This document shows, piece by piece, positions 6,514 through 15,602 of a stretch of DNA of 53,923 nt. The stretch's first letter is position 1; each line of letters starts with the position of its first letter. The notes beneath the pieces are model-generated. The model did not search any database, was not told the origin of the DNA, and was given only the letters and a program-made list of their open reading frames with translations. The DNA comes from a virus. The stretch lies in IMG/VR virus record IMGVR_UViG_3300041809_000086, positions 1 through 53,923 of that record, one strand, 5' to 3'. The position numbers and the translations under genes were made by a program.

Positions 6514-7310
6514 TTGGAACAGCCGTCGCGGGCGCAGCCGCGTCGCAACTCGTCGGCGGGCTTGTCGGGGGCGCAGTAGGTGTAACCGGATCGGCGGCGG
6601 CGGGCGCGGCATCGGCACAATCCAACGCGCAAGCGCTGCAGAATACGCAACAGATCGCCCAACTTACGAACAACAATTTGCAGCCGTATCAAACGTTGGG
6701 CGGCCAAGCGGCGACCACGCTCGGCAGTATGTTGAACACGAACGCAACCGGCCCCAATGGTCCCGGTCTTCTTTCGACGTTTAACAATGCCGACTTGAAT
6801 GCGAATCTTGCGCCGAACTACAATTTTGCACTCGCGCAGGGCTTGGGCGCGCAAACGAATCTCGGCGCGTCGGGTCAAGTCGCGCCGGGCGGAAATACTG
6901 AAACTGCGTTGACCGCATACGGCACGAACTACGCGCAGAACGCATATCAGCAAGCCTTCAACAATTTCCAGACTTCGCAGAATAATATTTACAACCGGCT
7001 ATCGAACACGGCCAATGCAGGCGCGAACGCTTCGACCGTTGGTGCAACAGGGGCAACGCAGTTCGGCGGATTGGAAGGCCAATACATCACCGGCCAAGGC
7101 AACGCGATCGCGCAAGGCATAACCGGCGCGACGAATGCCGTGACGGGCGGCATCAATCAAGTCGCGGGTGCGAACACGATTTCGTCGCTTGCGCAGGGTA
7201 TCGGCGGCACGAATACGGGCAACTATGTTCCGGGCACTGGTGGCGGCCTGTTTGGCGGTTCCGGCACCACCTACGCCAATGCCGCAGGGCAGGGCATTAT
7301 CCCGATGTAA
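6504..7310 (+). CDS. Probable DNA-ejection/internal virion protein
   Basis: This 268-residue protein begins with a glycine/alanine-rich hydrophobic segment (GTAVAGAAASQLVGGLVGGAVG), followed by a long region rich in A, N, Q, T and G and lacking charge. This composition and the place before two larger internal-protein candidates match the first of three ejection proteins in P22-like phages (P22 gp7, gp20 and gp16). The glycine-rich segment could insert in membranes during DNA entry. Assignment rests on order and composition, not on a clear sequence match. Confidence 0.55.
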   Translation: MSIIGTAVAGAAASQLVGGLVGGAVGVTGSAAAGAASAQSNAQALQNTQQIAQLTNNNLQPYQTLGGQAATTLGSMLNTNATGPNGPGLLSTFNNADLNANLAPNYNFALAQGLGAQTNLGASGQVAPGGNTETALTAYGTNYAQNAYQQAFNNFQTSQNNIYNRLSNTANAGANASTVGATGATQFGGLEGQYITGQGNAIAQGITGATNAVTGGINQVAGANTISSLAQGIGGTNTGNYVPGTGGGLFGGSGTTYANAAGQGIIPM

Positions 7311-7320
7311 GGATGACACC

Positions 7321-9051
7321 ATGACACAATACGCCGTACCTTTCAGCGGTTCGGAAATCAATCCGCCGAACATGAACGCAGGCATTCAAACGATTGGCAG
7401 CATGGTCAATACCATCAGCGGCCTACAGGGCATCGCCCAAGCGGCGCAGTTGAATCCGATCGCCGTTCAAGAAGCGAATTTGAAGCTGACACAAGAACAG
7501 GCACAGACGCAAAGTATTCAGCAAATCAACGAAGAACGCAAGACTTGGAACACTGACCTATCGCGTCAGATGCAGATCAACGCTGACGGGACGGCGAACA
7601 TGGGGTTCAATACAAACGATCTTTACAAGAAAGGCGATCCCATTCTCGGCGCAGACGGGAAGCCTGTCACGACCGGTGACGGTCAGTCCATTCTTGCGGG
7701 CGATGCTCAGGTCGGTATGCCAAAGGGCGGCGCGACGACATTCGCCGCGAAGGTCATGCAGAAAATGCCGCAGACGGGTCAAGACTACTTGCAAAAGTTG
7801 CAGGCTACGAATACCGCAACGGCTGGCGCAAATAAATCGTTGCTCGATTTGAACACTGATGAACAGCAAGTCTTTGCCAATGCCGTTATCGCCGCGAATC
7901 AAAATAACACGACCCCGGCCGCTGTTCATCAGATCCTTGAAGACGCCGTCAGTTCTCAACCCCCGGCGACACAAGAAGCAATGCGCAAGGCGCAAGTACA
8001 AGTTGAACATATGGTCGGCCAAGCGTACAAAGATACAAACACGCCCGAGCAAAACGACGCAGGCGTGTCGGCAGTATTGACCGCCCAAGCGACGCGCATG
8101 AATTCTTTGAAGACTGTTCGGGAACAACAGAACGTGCAAACAGGAAATCTTGTCACGCAAAGCCCATCGGCGCAAATCCAAACGTCGGGCAGCGCTTTGA
8201 CGCCGTCGGGCGCGACCGCCGTGGCCGCCGCTGTTCCGCTGACAGGTCGCGCGGAAACATACACCGACCCAGCCGGGGGAATGTGGTCGGTCAATGTTGA
8301 CAAGAACACTGGACAGCGTTCATATAGCCCCATGAATGCGACCGCGCAGGCTTCAAAGGGACCGGCGTCGGCCCCTGCCGCACCGGCCACAAAGGCGTCG
8401 GCCCCTGCCGCTGCTGCCCCTGCCGCACCAGCCACAAAGGCGGCGGCGCAGGCGCAAGTCAATCAGGCCACGGCTGCGCAAGAAGACTGGAAACAAACAG
8501 CCGCCGACAGCGCTACGGCCGCGCAGAACATCGGCGTCTTGCAGGAAATCAAGCGACTTGCCCCGAACGCCATTACCGGCGTCGGAAGCGATCGTCAAGC
8601 GATGCTGGCCGGTCTTGCGGGCAAGTTGGGAATGACGGTCGAAGAAATGCAGAAAACGAGTACGGACCTTCTTGCCAAAAATGCGAACATGCTGGCGCTG
8701 GCGGGCGGCAACACCGACAGCGCTCGCGCCTTGGCCGAAGTGGCGAACCCCAATCTACATATGACGCCCGAAGCGATTCAACACGCGACGAACCAGATCA
8801 TCGCGCAACAGCAAGTCAAGTTGATGAAGCAGAAATTCTTGCAACCCGTCCAGACTGACCCCGGCGCGTATTCGGCCCGGCTGACGCAATGGAATTCGCT
8901 GGCCGATCCGCGACTCGTTCAATGGAAGGGGATGTCCCCGGCCGAACGCTCGGCGGTATTGGCCCCGATGTCCGCGCAACAGCAGGCCAAATTCCGCAAG
9001 CAGGGGATCGACTTCGAAAAGCTGCGGGCCGATAATGGACTGGATGTGTAA
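7321..9051 (+). CDS. Probable DNA-ejection/internal virion protein
   Basis: This 576-residue protein has a helical, Q-rich N-terminal third (LKLTQEQAQTQSIQQINEERKTW), a low-complexity Pro-Ala-Thr linker near residues 345-380 with repeated PAAPATKA units, and a helical C-terminus. Few aromatics and many Q, A and T are typical of phage internal virion proteins. It is the second of a three-gene set and ends in a one-base TAATG overlap with the third. An analogy with P22 gp20 is by position only. Confidence 0.55.
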   Translation: MTQYAVPFSGSEINPPNMNAGIQTIGSMVNTISGLQGIAQAAQLNPIAVQEANLKLTQEQAQTQSIQQINEERKTWNTDLSRQMQINADGTANMGFNTNDLYKKGDPILGADGKPVTTGDGQSILAGDAQVGMPKGGATTFAAKVMQKMPQTGQDYLQKLQATNTATAGANKSLLDLNTDEQQVFANAVIAANQNNTTPAAVHQILEDAVSSQPPATQEAMRKAQVQVEHMVGQAYKDTNTPEQNDAGVSAVLTAQATRMNSLKTVREQQNVQTGNLVTQSPSAQIQTSGSALTPSGATAVAAAVPLTGRAETYTDPAGGMWSVNVDKNTGQRSYSPMNATAQASKGPASAPAAPATKASAPAAAAPAAPATKAAAQAQVNQATAAQEDWKQTAADSATAAQNIGVLQEIKRLAPNAITGVGSDRQAMLAGLAGKLGMTVEEMQKTSTDLLAKNANMLALAGGNTDSARALAEVANPNLHMTPEAIQHATNQIIAQQQVKLMKQKFLQPVQTDPGAYSARLTQWNSLADPRLVQWKGMSPAERSAVLAPMSAQQQAKFRKQGIDFEKLRADNGLDV

Positions 9052-11126
9052 TGGCATTCGCTGACGAATTCGACGCCGCCAAACCAGCCGGACCAGCCGC
9101 CGCGCCGGACAATGGGTCATTTTCTTCCCAATTCGACGCCGCACATGCGTCCATCGGCGGGCAGACTCCGGCCGCCCCTGCCGCGCCCAGGGGCGGCGGC
9201 CTAGGATTGACGACAGGACTCGGCGAAGGGGCGCTGCATATCGCCAGCGGCGGGGCACTGGCGCTGGCCGCCGGGGCGAAAGGATGGTGGAACATGGCGA
9301 ACGGGATGTCGCCGGAAGACAATCAGGCCGATCAAGAGTCCATTTTGGCCCATACCTACCAGCCGACGACCACGATCGGTAAGGCGATCGCCGGGGCGAC
9401 GGACGTTGTCGGGCAGGCAATCGACACGGCCGGGGGATGGGTGGCGGCCAAAACCGGCGATATCTTGGGTTCCAAGGGCCTAGGGGTCGTCGATGACAAC
9501 AGCAACACGATGGCGGCCATCAAAACGGCCGTACACGCGACGACGATGGCGGCGGCACCGAAGATCGTCGGGGAAATACCCGGCGTCGTGGCGGGCGCCA
9601 CAAAGGCCGCAGGGGGCGTTTTGGGCGATACCCTGATTCGCCGGGGCGGTAGTCCGACGGCTCCCCTGAACGAAGTCCCCGGCGCGGCCCCTGGAATCGG
9701 CCCGGCCCCCGGCGCCCCGGCCGCGCCGGGAGCGGCCGGGGCGCAATTCGCGGCCGGAGGTTCGGACGCAGCCGGGGTCATGTCCCGGGTCAGCAGCGCG
9801 ACACCGGAAATGCAGGCCAGCATTCAGGCGCAGATCGCCGATGCGCAAGCCAAATTTGGCGACGCATGGTCGGATCATATCGACTTCGACGCCCTTGGCC
9901 GCCAAGTCGAAGCGGATTCGCTTATGATTCCCGGCCGTCTCAGCGCGCCACAAGCCGCGCAGAATGTTGCCCGGATGTCGGACGATTTCAACAGCAAAAG
10001 CAAGAATCCGCAAGCGGCGGCGTTCTTCGATTGGCAGAACAAGAATCAGGCTGCGAACCTATCCGCAATTCGCGACAGCGTCGGCCCCGATGTCAATACG
10101 ATCAATCCGGCCGAACACGGCGAAACGCTCATCAAGGCGTATCAGGATTTGGACGCGCCCGTCAAGGCTGACATTGACGCCAAATACAAAGCGCTTCGTG
10201 ATGCCAACGGCGGTCAATTCCCGGTCGATGCTGCGCAGCTATATCAAAATATTCAAGAGTCCCTAGGTCATGAATTGTTGACCGATGACGCGCCAGCCGG
10301 ACAAATGAACGCATTGAAAAGTTTCGCCGAAAACGGGAATATGACATTCGAAAACTATCTGGCCCTTCGACGCAATCTTGGCAACGTAGCGCGGGGCGCA
10401 ACTGACGGAAACACTCGATTCGCCGCGTCAACGATGATTCAGGAACTTGAAAATCTTCCGCTTCAAGACGGCGCGGCGGCGTTGCGTCCAATGGCCGATG
10501 CTGCACGCTCGGCGGCCAAAGCGCGATTCGATGCGCTTGACAACGATCCGGCGTATAAAGCCGCCGTCAACGGAAGCGTGGAGCCGGATGATTTCGTCAA
10601 CAAGTTCATCGTTCGCGGCAAGAAGAACAATGTCGCGCAGATGGGGCAGAATTTGGCGAGTAACGATGTTGCCCGTCAAACGATGGGCGTGGCGGTCATG
10701 GATCATTTGCGCGACGCGGCGCGATTGAATTCGAACTATGAAGGCAACTTCGCCGCCGACAGCTTCAATCGCCAAGTCAATCGGTTCGCGCCGAGTATGG
10801 ATACAATCTTCCGCAACGGCGAAGGGGCGCATCTGCGCGCGCTCGGCAACTATGCGCGGAATTCGACATATCAGCCGCGCGGGTCGTCATTCAACAATTC
10901 AGCATCGGCGATAACGTTGATGGGTGAAGCGGCGCGGCAAGCTGGCAGTTTGGCAGGCGGGGCATTCGAAAGCGTAGGAAATGGGATTGTCCCCGGTATG
11001 GGATCAGTCATCAAGAACGTGCTCGGCACACGCGCAGCCAACAAGGCGGCGGCGGCCCAAGCGGCTGAACAGGCCGCATCATTTCAGCGCAACACGATGG
11101 CGGGCGCGGGCGTCTTCAAGGAATAA
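9051..11126 (+). CDS. Probable DNA-ejection/internal virion protein, largest of the set
   Basis: This 691-residue protein starts MAFADEFDAAKPAG and repeats a similar phrase (SSQFDAAHAS) soon after, as in several ejection proteins. The N-terminal 220 residues are Ala/Gly/Pro-rich with hydrophobic helices; from about residue 230 the protein becomes helical and charged (QAQIADAQAKFGD, FDWQNKNQAANLSAIRD). P22 gp16 is of similar size and position. No lysozyme or transglycosylase motif is visible. Start and stop overlap neighbours closely, in line with co-expression. Confidence 0.55.
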   Translation: MAFADEFDAAKPAGPAAAPDNGSFSSQFDAAHASIGGQTPAAPAAPRGGGLGLTTGLGEGALHIASGGALALAAGAKGWWNMANGMSPEDNQADQESILAHTYQPTTTIGKAIAGATDVVGQAIDTAGGWVAAKTGDILGSKGLGVVDDNSNTMAAIKTAVHATTMAAAPKIVGEIPGVVAGATKAAGGVLGDTLIRRGGSPTAPLNEVPGAAPGIGPAPGAPAAPGAAGAQFAAGGSDAAGVMSRVSSATPEMQASIQAQIADAQAKFGDAWSDHIDFDALGRQVEADSLMIPGRLSAPQAAQNVARMSDDFNSKSKNPQAAAFFDWQNKNQAANLSAIRDSVGPDVNTINPAEHGETLIKAYQDLDAPVKADIDAKYKALRDANGGQFPVDAAQLYQNIQESLGHELLTDDAPAGQMNALKSFAENGNMTFENYLALRRNLGNVARGATDGNTRFAASTMIQELENLPLQDGAAALRPMADAARSAAKARFDALDNDPAYKAAVNGSVEPDDFVNKFIVRGKKNNVAQMGQNLASNDVARQTMGVAVMDHLRDAARLNSNYEGNFAADSFNRQVNRFAPSMDTIFRNGEGAHLRALGNYARNSTYQPRGSSFNNSASAITLMGEAARQAGSLAGGAFESVGNGIVPGMGSVIKNVLGTRAANKAAAAQAAEQAASFQRNTMAGAGVFKE

Positions 11127-11128
11127 TC

Positions 11129-12259
11129 ATGGCCGCTTACAACCTCAGCCCAATCGGCAACGGGACAGAGTTTTTCAACGCGAACGGGACAATCCCGAAC
11201 AGCGGCGGATTCCTTGCGTCTTACGCCGCCGGGACGACGACGCCGCTCGCGCTATACACGACCAGCGCGGGCGGGCCTACATGGGCGACCATGATCCCGC
11301 TTGGCACTGATGGGCGCGTCAATGGCGAAATCTGGATTCCGGCCGGGACCGCCGTCAAGTTCCAAGCGTTCGCGTCCGATGGATTGACGCAAATCCCGAA
11401 TTCCGAATGGGATAATATCGTCGGGATCAATGACATCGGCGCGGGATCGTCGTCGAATTGGTTGGCGTCCGGCGTGACCCCGATCTATTCGAGCGCGACG
11501 CAGTTCACCACGGCAGGCAACACGACCGCGACATTTCCGGTCGGTACGCGCATTCAGGCAACCGTGACCGCCGGGACCGTATACGGGACCGTGTCGTCGT
11601 CGTCGTTCTCGGTCGCGACAACGGTCAACTTGACAATGGACCCGTCCGAATCATTGGACTCGGGTTTGTCGGCGGTCAACGTGTCGAATGTCACGCCCTT
11701 GGCCGTGCCGGGCATTCTTGGCTACACGTTCCAAGCTGCCAATCTATCGACCGGCGGCACGCTGACCGTTACGGGCACAGCCGCCGTTACCGGGACCAGC
11801 ACGTTTACGGGCAAGATCACCGGAAACGGCGGATTTCACGGCACGCTGGACGCGACCAGCGCACTTGCCAACGGTGTTACGGGAACAACGCAAGCGGCCC
11901 TAGACAACTCGACAAAGGTCGCGACGACCGCATATGTGGATAGCGCGGTAACAGCGGCAGCGCAACCGTGGTCGATCTTCATTTCGGCACAGATCAGCGG
12001 GACCAGCGTCAATCATCAACTGCATGAAGGCAATACGATTAGCGGCGTGACGAACGGATCAACAGGTATCTATGTTGTAAGTTTTACGTCGAACTTCGCA
12101 GCCGCCACATACGGAATTCAAGTAACGGCGCAATCAGCAGGCGATCCGTGCTATGCATACGTTGCGGCGCAAGCGGTCGGAAGCTGCACAATCCATATTG
12201 TAGACACTACCAGTGACGCGCTCGTAAACAATCCGTTCACCATCACCGTTACTTATTGA
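11129..12259 (+). CDS. Tail fibre/spike-type protein with head-binding-like N-terminus
   Basis: This 376-residue protein begins with a module NLSPIGNGTEFFNANGTIPNSGG, LASYAAGTTTPL, then a WDNIVGINDIGAGS segment, as in the virion-attachment domains of phage fibres. The middle has beta-repeat sequence (TGTAAVTGTSTFTGKITG) and a KVATTAYVDSAV motif common in phage fibre shafts. The C-terminal 90 residues form a compact beta-rich domain that could be the receptor-binding tip. The next gene repeats the N-terminal module. A tail fibre role is inferred from these motifs. Confidence 0.7.
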   Translation: MAAYNLSPIGNGTEFFNANGTIPNSGGFLASYAAGTTTPLALYTTSAGGPTWATMIPLGTDGRVNGEIWIPAGTAVKFQAFASDGLTQIPNSEWDNIVGINDIGAGSSSNWLASGVTPIYSSATQFTTAGNTTATFPVGTRIQATVTAGTVYGTVSSSSFSVATTVNLTMDPSESLDSGLSAVNVSNVTPLAVPGILGYTFQAANLSTGGTLTVTGTAAVTGTSTFTGKITGNGGFHGTLDATSALANGVTGTTQAALDNSTKVATTAYVDSAVTAAAQPWSIFISAQISGTSVNHQLHEGNTISGVTNGSTGIYVVSFTSNFAAATYGIQVTAQSAGDPCYAYVAAQAVGSCTIHIVDTTSDALVNNPFTITVTY

Positions 12260-12267
12260 GGCCCGCC

Positions 12268-13050
12268 ATGACATACACCGTCGCGATGTCGCCGATCGGA
12301 AACGGCGACGAATTCATGAACGCCAACGGAACGATCCCGAACACGGGCGGCTTCCTTGCGATCTATGCGGCCGGGACTTCGAACCTTTCTACCGTATATA
12401 CCGACTACACGGGCGGCACGCCGCAGACAAATCCGATCCCGTTGAATCCCGATGGCCGTTGCCCGTATGAGGTTTGGTGGACGCAGGGCGCCTTGTATAA
12501 AGTCGTCTTGCTCGATTCGAACAGCGCGAGCATCCGAACCTATGACAACATCCCCGGCATCAATGACCCGGTCCTGATTGGCGTCAATGCGACGAACTTG
12601 ATCGGCGGCGCGGCCGGTTCGATCCCGTATCAGTCGGCGGCCAATACCACGGCCATGCTGCCGATTGGTTCGGCGAATCAGATTCTCAGCATCGCCAGCG
12701 GGCTTCCGGCTTGGCAGTATCCGCTGATTCCCGTCACGCAATTACTGTCGGCCGTGACGACCGGCGCGCCCGCGCTGACCGACATCGGCGGGTGTATTCG
12801 GATCACCGATACTAGTTTCACGACGTTGACCATCCCGGCGAACGCAAGCGTCGCATTTCCGATCGGCACCGCAATTACGATCGTGAACGATCAGGGAACA
12901 GCGTCGATTTCTATCGCGATCACGTCGGACACGCTTGTTCTTGCGACGACTGGATCGACAGGGACGCGCACAGTCGGGACTTACGGCATGGTCACGATCT
13001 ACAAAGTCGCGGCGACGCGATGGATCATCAACGGCGTCGGATTGACCTAA
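12268..13050 (+). CDS. Second fibre-type protein sharing the N-terminal attachment module
   Basis: This 260-residue protein repeats the module of the previous gene (MSPIGNGDEFMNANGTIPN, GGFLAIYAAGT, DNIPGINDP) but has a different, shorter C-terminal domain. The chosen ATG at 12268 has GAGG seven bases upstream; an ATG at 12256 lies before that site. The shared N-terminus suggests both proteins dock at the same virion site, or one docks on the other. The C-terminal part (LTDIGGCIRITDTSFTTLTIP) resembles small beta-sandwich tips of tail proteins. Confidence 0.65.
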   Translation: MTYTVAMSPIGNGDEFMNANGTIPNTGGFLAIYAAGTSNLSTVYTDYTGGTPQTNPIPLNPDGRCPYEVWWTQGALYKVVLLDSNSASIRTYDNIPGINDPVLIGVNATNLIGGAAGSIPYQSAANTTAMLPIGSANQILSIASGLPAWQYPLIPVTQLLSAVTTGAPALTDIGGCIRITDTSFTTLTIPANASVAFPIGTAITIVNDQGTASISIAITSDTLVLATTGSTGTRTVGTYGMVTIYKVAATRWIINGVGLT

Positions 13051-13052
13051 TC

Positions 13053-13793
13053 ATGGGCGCAGCACAAAGCCCGATTCTGACGTACGGCGGCGGGGTCGTC
13101 AAAGCCGCGCTGTTGATGCATCTGACAGGCGCAAACAACGGGACCACGTTCACCGACGTATATGGTTCGACGCCCTGGAATCAGAGCACGGCCTATGCGT
13201 CGGCGCCGTACACCGTGACAAGTACGGCCGTCGGTTCGCCGTTCGCGGGGGTGAATTCGTCCCTGTATACGGCGACGGCCAACACCGGGATTCTATTGCC
13301 CGGCGCGGATTTGGTACCGGCGTGGAATGGATTTGGAACGGGCGACTTCACCGTCGAGTATTGGTTTTATGACACAAACACGACATCGGCAAACGGATCA
13401 TATCCTGTTTGCGGCATGAATTCGACAGGGTTTCCGTTTCAAATGGGGATCGAAATCAACGGGTCCTCGCCGGATCGTATCCTGATCTGTCAAAACACCA
13501 GCATCGTCGGCGTGACGAACATTAGCGCGAACACTTGGCATTCGGCGGCATATTGCCGCAAGTCGGGCGTTGGGTATTTGTTCCTCGACGGGAATCTTGA
13601 AGCGACAAAGGCCGATACCACGAATTACGGACCATACAACCCGAGCGGATCGAGCAATCCGGGCTTCTATATCAACGGTTGTCAAGGTATCGACCCGCTG
13701 GTAGGATTCTACATGTCAGAGTTTAGGCTGACGATGGGATTTGCCAGATATACCAGTTCTTACACCCCGGCGACCGCGCCGTTTCAATACTAG
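13053..13793 (+). CDS. LamG/concanavalin-like carbohydrate-binding tail protein
   Basis: This 246-residue protein contains a LamG-like jelly roll: GDFTVEYWFYD, then NTWHSAAYCRKSGVGYLFLDG, then GFYINGCQG and the end MSEFRLTMGFARYTSSYTPATAPF, the order usual for phage laminin-G-type domains. Such domains bind sugars or surface polysaccharide, so it is a good candidate for host recognition. It follows two fibre genes with a short gap and precedes the lysis genes. Confidence 0.7.
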   Translation: MGAAQSPILTYGGGVVKAALLMHLTGANNGTTFTDVYGSTPWNQSTAYASAPYTVTSTAVGSPFAGVNSSLYTATANTGILLPGADLVPAWNGFGTGDFTVEYWFYDTNTTSANGSYPVCGMNSTGFPFQMGIEINGSSPDRILICQNTSIVGVTNISANTWHSAAYCRKSGVGYLFLDGNLEATKADTTNYGPYNPSGSSNPGFYINGCQGIDPLVGFYMSEFRLTMGFARYTSSYTPATAPFQY

Positions 13794-13804
13794 GAAGTTG
13801 CATC

Positions 13805-14071
13805 ATGGGCACCGAAGACCTAACCGACATGAAGATCAACGTCGCCGTTTTACAAGAACGATATGACACAATCTGCGAACGCCTAACCGAAGGCAAAGCG
13901 AAGATGGACGCCATCGACGCCAAGTTTGACGAAGTCTTGCAGACAATGCGCAACGACGCGACGCACCGTCGGATCATGGGCCGAGTCTGGACCGCCGGTC
14001 GACATATCGGGACGATCATCATCGCCGTCGTGGTCGCTAAGATTTTCCACGAACCTTTAAGCCTACCATGA
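13805..14071 (+). CDS. Coiled-coil membrane protein, possible holin or lysis accessory
   Basis: This 88-residue protein has a long N-terminal amphipathic helix (MKINVAVLQERYDTICERL, then KMDAIDAKFDEVLQTM) and one C-terminal hydrophobic segment (HIGTIIIAVVVAKIF). One coiled coil plus one C-terminal membrane pass is the layout of XhlA-like and some phage lysis-accessory proteins. It overlaps the lysozyme gene by four bases. A second holin candidate follows the lysozyme, so which of the two forms the hole is open. Confidence 0.55.
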   Translation: MGTEDLTDMKINVAVLQERYDTICERLTEGKAKMDAIDAKFDEVLQTMRNDATHRRIMGRVWTAGRHIGTIIIAVVVAKIFHEPLSLP

Positions 14072-14514
14072 TCGACAACATCATCGACCAGCTTCGGCGC
14101 GACGAAGGCGTCAGATATCGCCCTTATCAGGATTCCAAGGGCCTATGGACAGTCGGCGTCGGTCATCTTATCAAGCCCGGCGAGAATTTCAGCCATGCCG
14201 TAGCCTTGTCGGACGGTCAAGTCAACTTCATTTTGCGCAATGATTTGGACGTGGTCATTCGCGAGTTGCAGACGCTTTCATGGTATACCGGACTTGACCC
14301 GATCCGGGCGGCGGCGTGTCAGAATATGGGCTTCAATCTTGGCGAGACGCGCTTACTTGGATTCAAGCACATGGAGGCCGCATTGCTCGCGCAGGACTGG
14401 CAGGCGGCGCACGATCAGGCGCTCGCGTCAGATTGGGCCAAACCGCCGCCCGTCGGCGTCGGCGACCGCGCCAAACGAGTCGCGCAGCAACTTTTGACAG
14501 GGGAATGGACATGA
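14068..14514 (+). CDS. Lysozyme (GH24, T4-type endolysin)
   Basis: This 148-residue endolysin would cut the N-acetylmuramic acid to N-acetylglucosamine bond of peptidoglycan. Glu13, Asp22 and Thr28 in the segment RRDEGVRYRPYQDSKGLWTVGVGHL-type region reproduce the E-8-D-5-T spacing of T4 lysozyme (E11, D20, T26). A further match is RAAACQNMGFNLG near residue 80. There is no signal peptide, so a holin should release it. It overlaps the upstream and downstream genes by four bases. Confidence 0.9.
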   Translation: MIDNIIDQLRRDEGVRYRPYQDSKGLWTVGVGHLIKPGENFSHAVALSDGQVNFILRNDLDVVIRELQTLSWYTGLDPIRAAACQNMGFNLGETRLLGFKHMEAALLAQDWQAAHDQALASDWAKPPPVGVGDRAKRVAQQLLTGEWT

Positions 14515-15077
14515 GCTTCAATCTCGGAAATGCACTGAAATCTATCGCGCCAACCATCGCCACAATGCTCGGGGGACCGCTCGCAGGCGGGGCTGTAACG
14601 GCCCTAGAAGGCGTCTTCGGCTTGGCCCCCGGCTCGGGTACGGCCGCGATCGCAAACGTGCTCCAAACGGGCGCCTTGACCCCGGAAATGATCGAAAAGC
14701 TGAAGGAAGTCGAACTGACGCAGGCGACCTTGATGTCGCAGCAGAAAATCGACCTTGTTCGGCTGAACCTTGACCACGACGCCGCCTTGGCCGCCGACGA
14801 TGTCGCCGATCGGTCCAGCGCTCGGGCGATGGCCGTCGCCACTCGCGATTGGACGCCGTCGGTCCTGGCATGGGGCATAATTGGCGCGAATCTGGTCTTG
14901 ATTTGGGCTTTGGCCGCCGGGAAGATCGAGTCGAAAGATCCGGCGTTGTTCGGGCTGGTCGGAACCGCGCTCGGGTATCTGGTCAGCGAATCCAAGGCCG
15001 TTCTAGCTTACTATTTCGGATCAAGCGTCGGAAGCAAGGACAAAGACGCTACGCTTGCTGAGATAGCGAAACAGTAA
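14511..15077 (+). CDS. Holin-like membrane protein (GTA/3TM holin type)
   Basis: This 188-residue protein has an N-terminal Gly/Ala-rich segment (ATMLGGPLAGGAVTALEGVFG), a charged helix, the motif SSARAMAVATRDWTPSVLAWG, and two hydrophobic segments (WGIIGANLVLIWALAAG and LFGLVGTALGYLVSES). The RxMA..trdW.P sequence before paired membrane helices is characteristic of gene-transfer-agent/phage 3-TM holins. AGGGGA precedes the start. Position directly after the lysozyme supports the call. Its last bases overlap the convergent gene on the other strand. Confidence 0.65.
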   Translation: MSFNLGNALKSIAPTIATMLGGPLAGGAVTALEGVFGLAPGSGTAAIANVLQTGALTPEMIEKLKEVELTQATLMSQQKIDLVRLNLDHDAALAADDVADRSSARAMAVATRDWTPSVLAWGIIGANLVLIWALAAGKIESKDPALFGLVGTALGYLVSESKAVLAYYFGSSVGSKDKDATLAEIAKQ

Positions 15078-15477
15078 GTTCTTGCCAATGGTACGCGGAC
15101 GCGGCGAGCATTTCTTGCCGCGTCGCGCCTTCGACTACCAGCAGATTGAACGGTCCTGCATGGTTGTCGCCGTTGCGCATTTCCCATAGCAGCGCGGCTT
15201 CCGCCTTGGCCTGCAAATCCCAATTGCAAGCGTTGGCCGCATAGTAGGCCATGACGGACAGTGTCTTGCTGCGGTCGCCGCCGAGCGCAAGGACCGTCTC
15301 AAAACACGCATGGCCTTCCTCGTATAGATGCAGCTTCGCCAGCAGGCCCCCGAGCGCGACGTGCGGAGCAATCGCGTATGGTTGCAACTCTATCGATTCG
15401 AGATAGGCGTCGATCGCGTCCCATGACCGGCCTTCGGCGGCGGCCGCCTGCGCGCGTTCAAACGTAGCTTGCGGCAT
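15049..15477 (-). CDS. TPR protein resembling the region before a GT41 (OGT/SPINDLY) domain
   Basis: This 142-residue protein has TPR-like helices (ERAQAAAAEGRSWDAIDAYLESIELQP, then APHVALGGLLAKLHLYEEGHACFETVL), followed by CNWDLQAKAEAAL and AGPFNLLVVEGATRQEMLAAS. The latter resembles the linker between TPRs and the catalytic domain of O-GlcNAc-transferase-like proteins, but no catalytic domain follows. It is the last gene of the leftward block. It could be a remnant or a stand-alone adaptor; a link to the phage glycosyltransferases is inference. Confidence 0.5.
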   Translation of the reverse strand: MPQATFERAQAAAAEGRSWDAIDAYLESIELQPYAIAPHVALGGLLAKLHLYEEGHACFETVLALGGDRSKTLSVMAYYAANACNWDLQAKAEAALLWEMRNGDNHAGPFNLLVVEGATRQEMLAASAYHWQELTVSLSQQA

Positions 15478-15601
15478 GGAAGTCGCCTATAATATAGCCG
15501 GGATTGATCCTCATGATATTGCCAGCCTTTACTATGGCCGGGGCAACAGCAAGCGACAAGCACGTTTTGAGGAACCCGCGCCGGGTCATCATCAAGGACA
15601 T
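15458..15601 (-). CDS. Small Tat-signal-like peptide
   Basis: This 47-residue protein begins MSLMMTRRGFLKTC, then LSLAVAPAIVKAG: a twin-arginine RRxFLK motif, a short hydrophobic stretch and an A-x-A-like cleavage region. About 20 residues remain after the possible cleavage site. Similar mini-proteins with a Tat-like head occur in many phages, with unknown role. It starts one base before the end of the upstream gene and overlaps the TPR gene by 20 bases. Confidence 0.6.
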   Translation of the reverse strand: MSLMMTRRGFLKTCLSLAVAPAIVKAGNIMRINPGYIIGDFHAASYV

Positions 15602-15602
15602 G

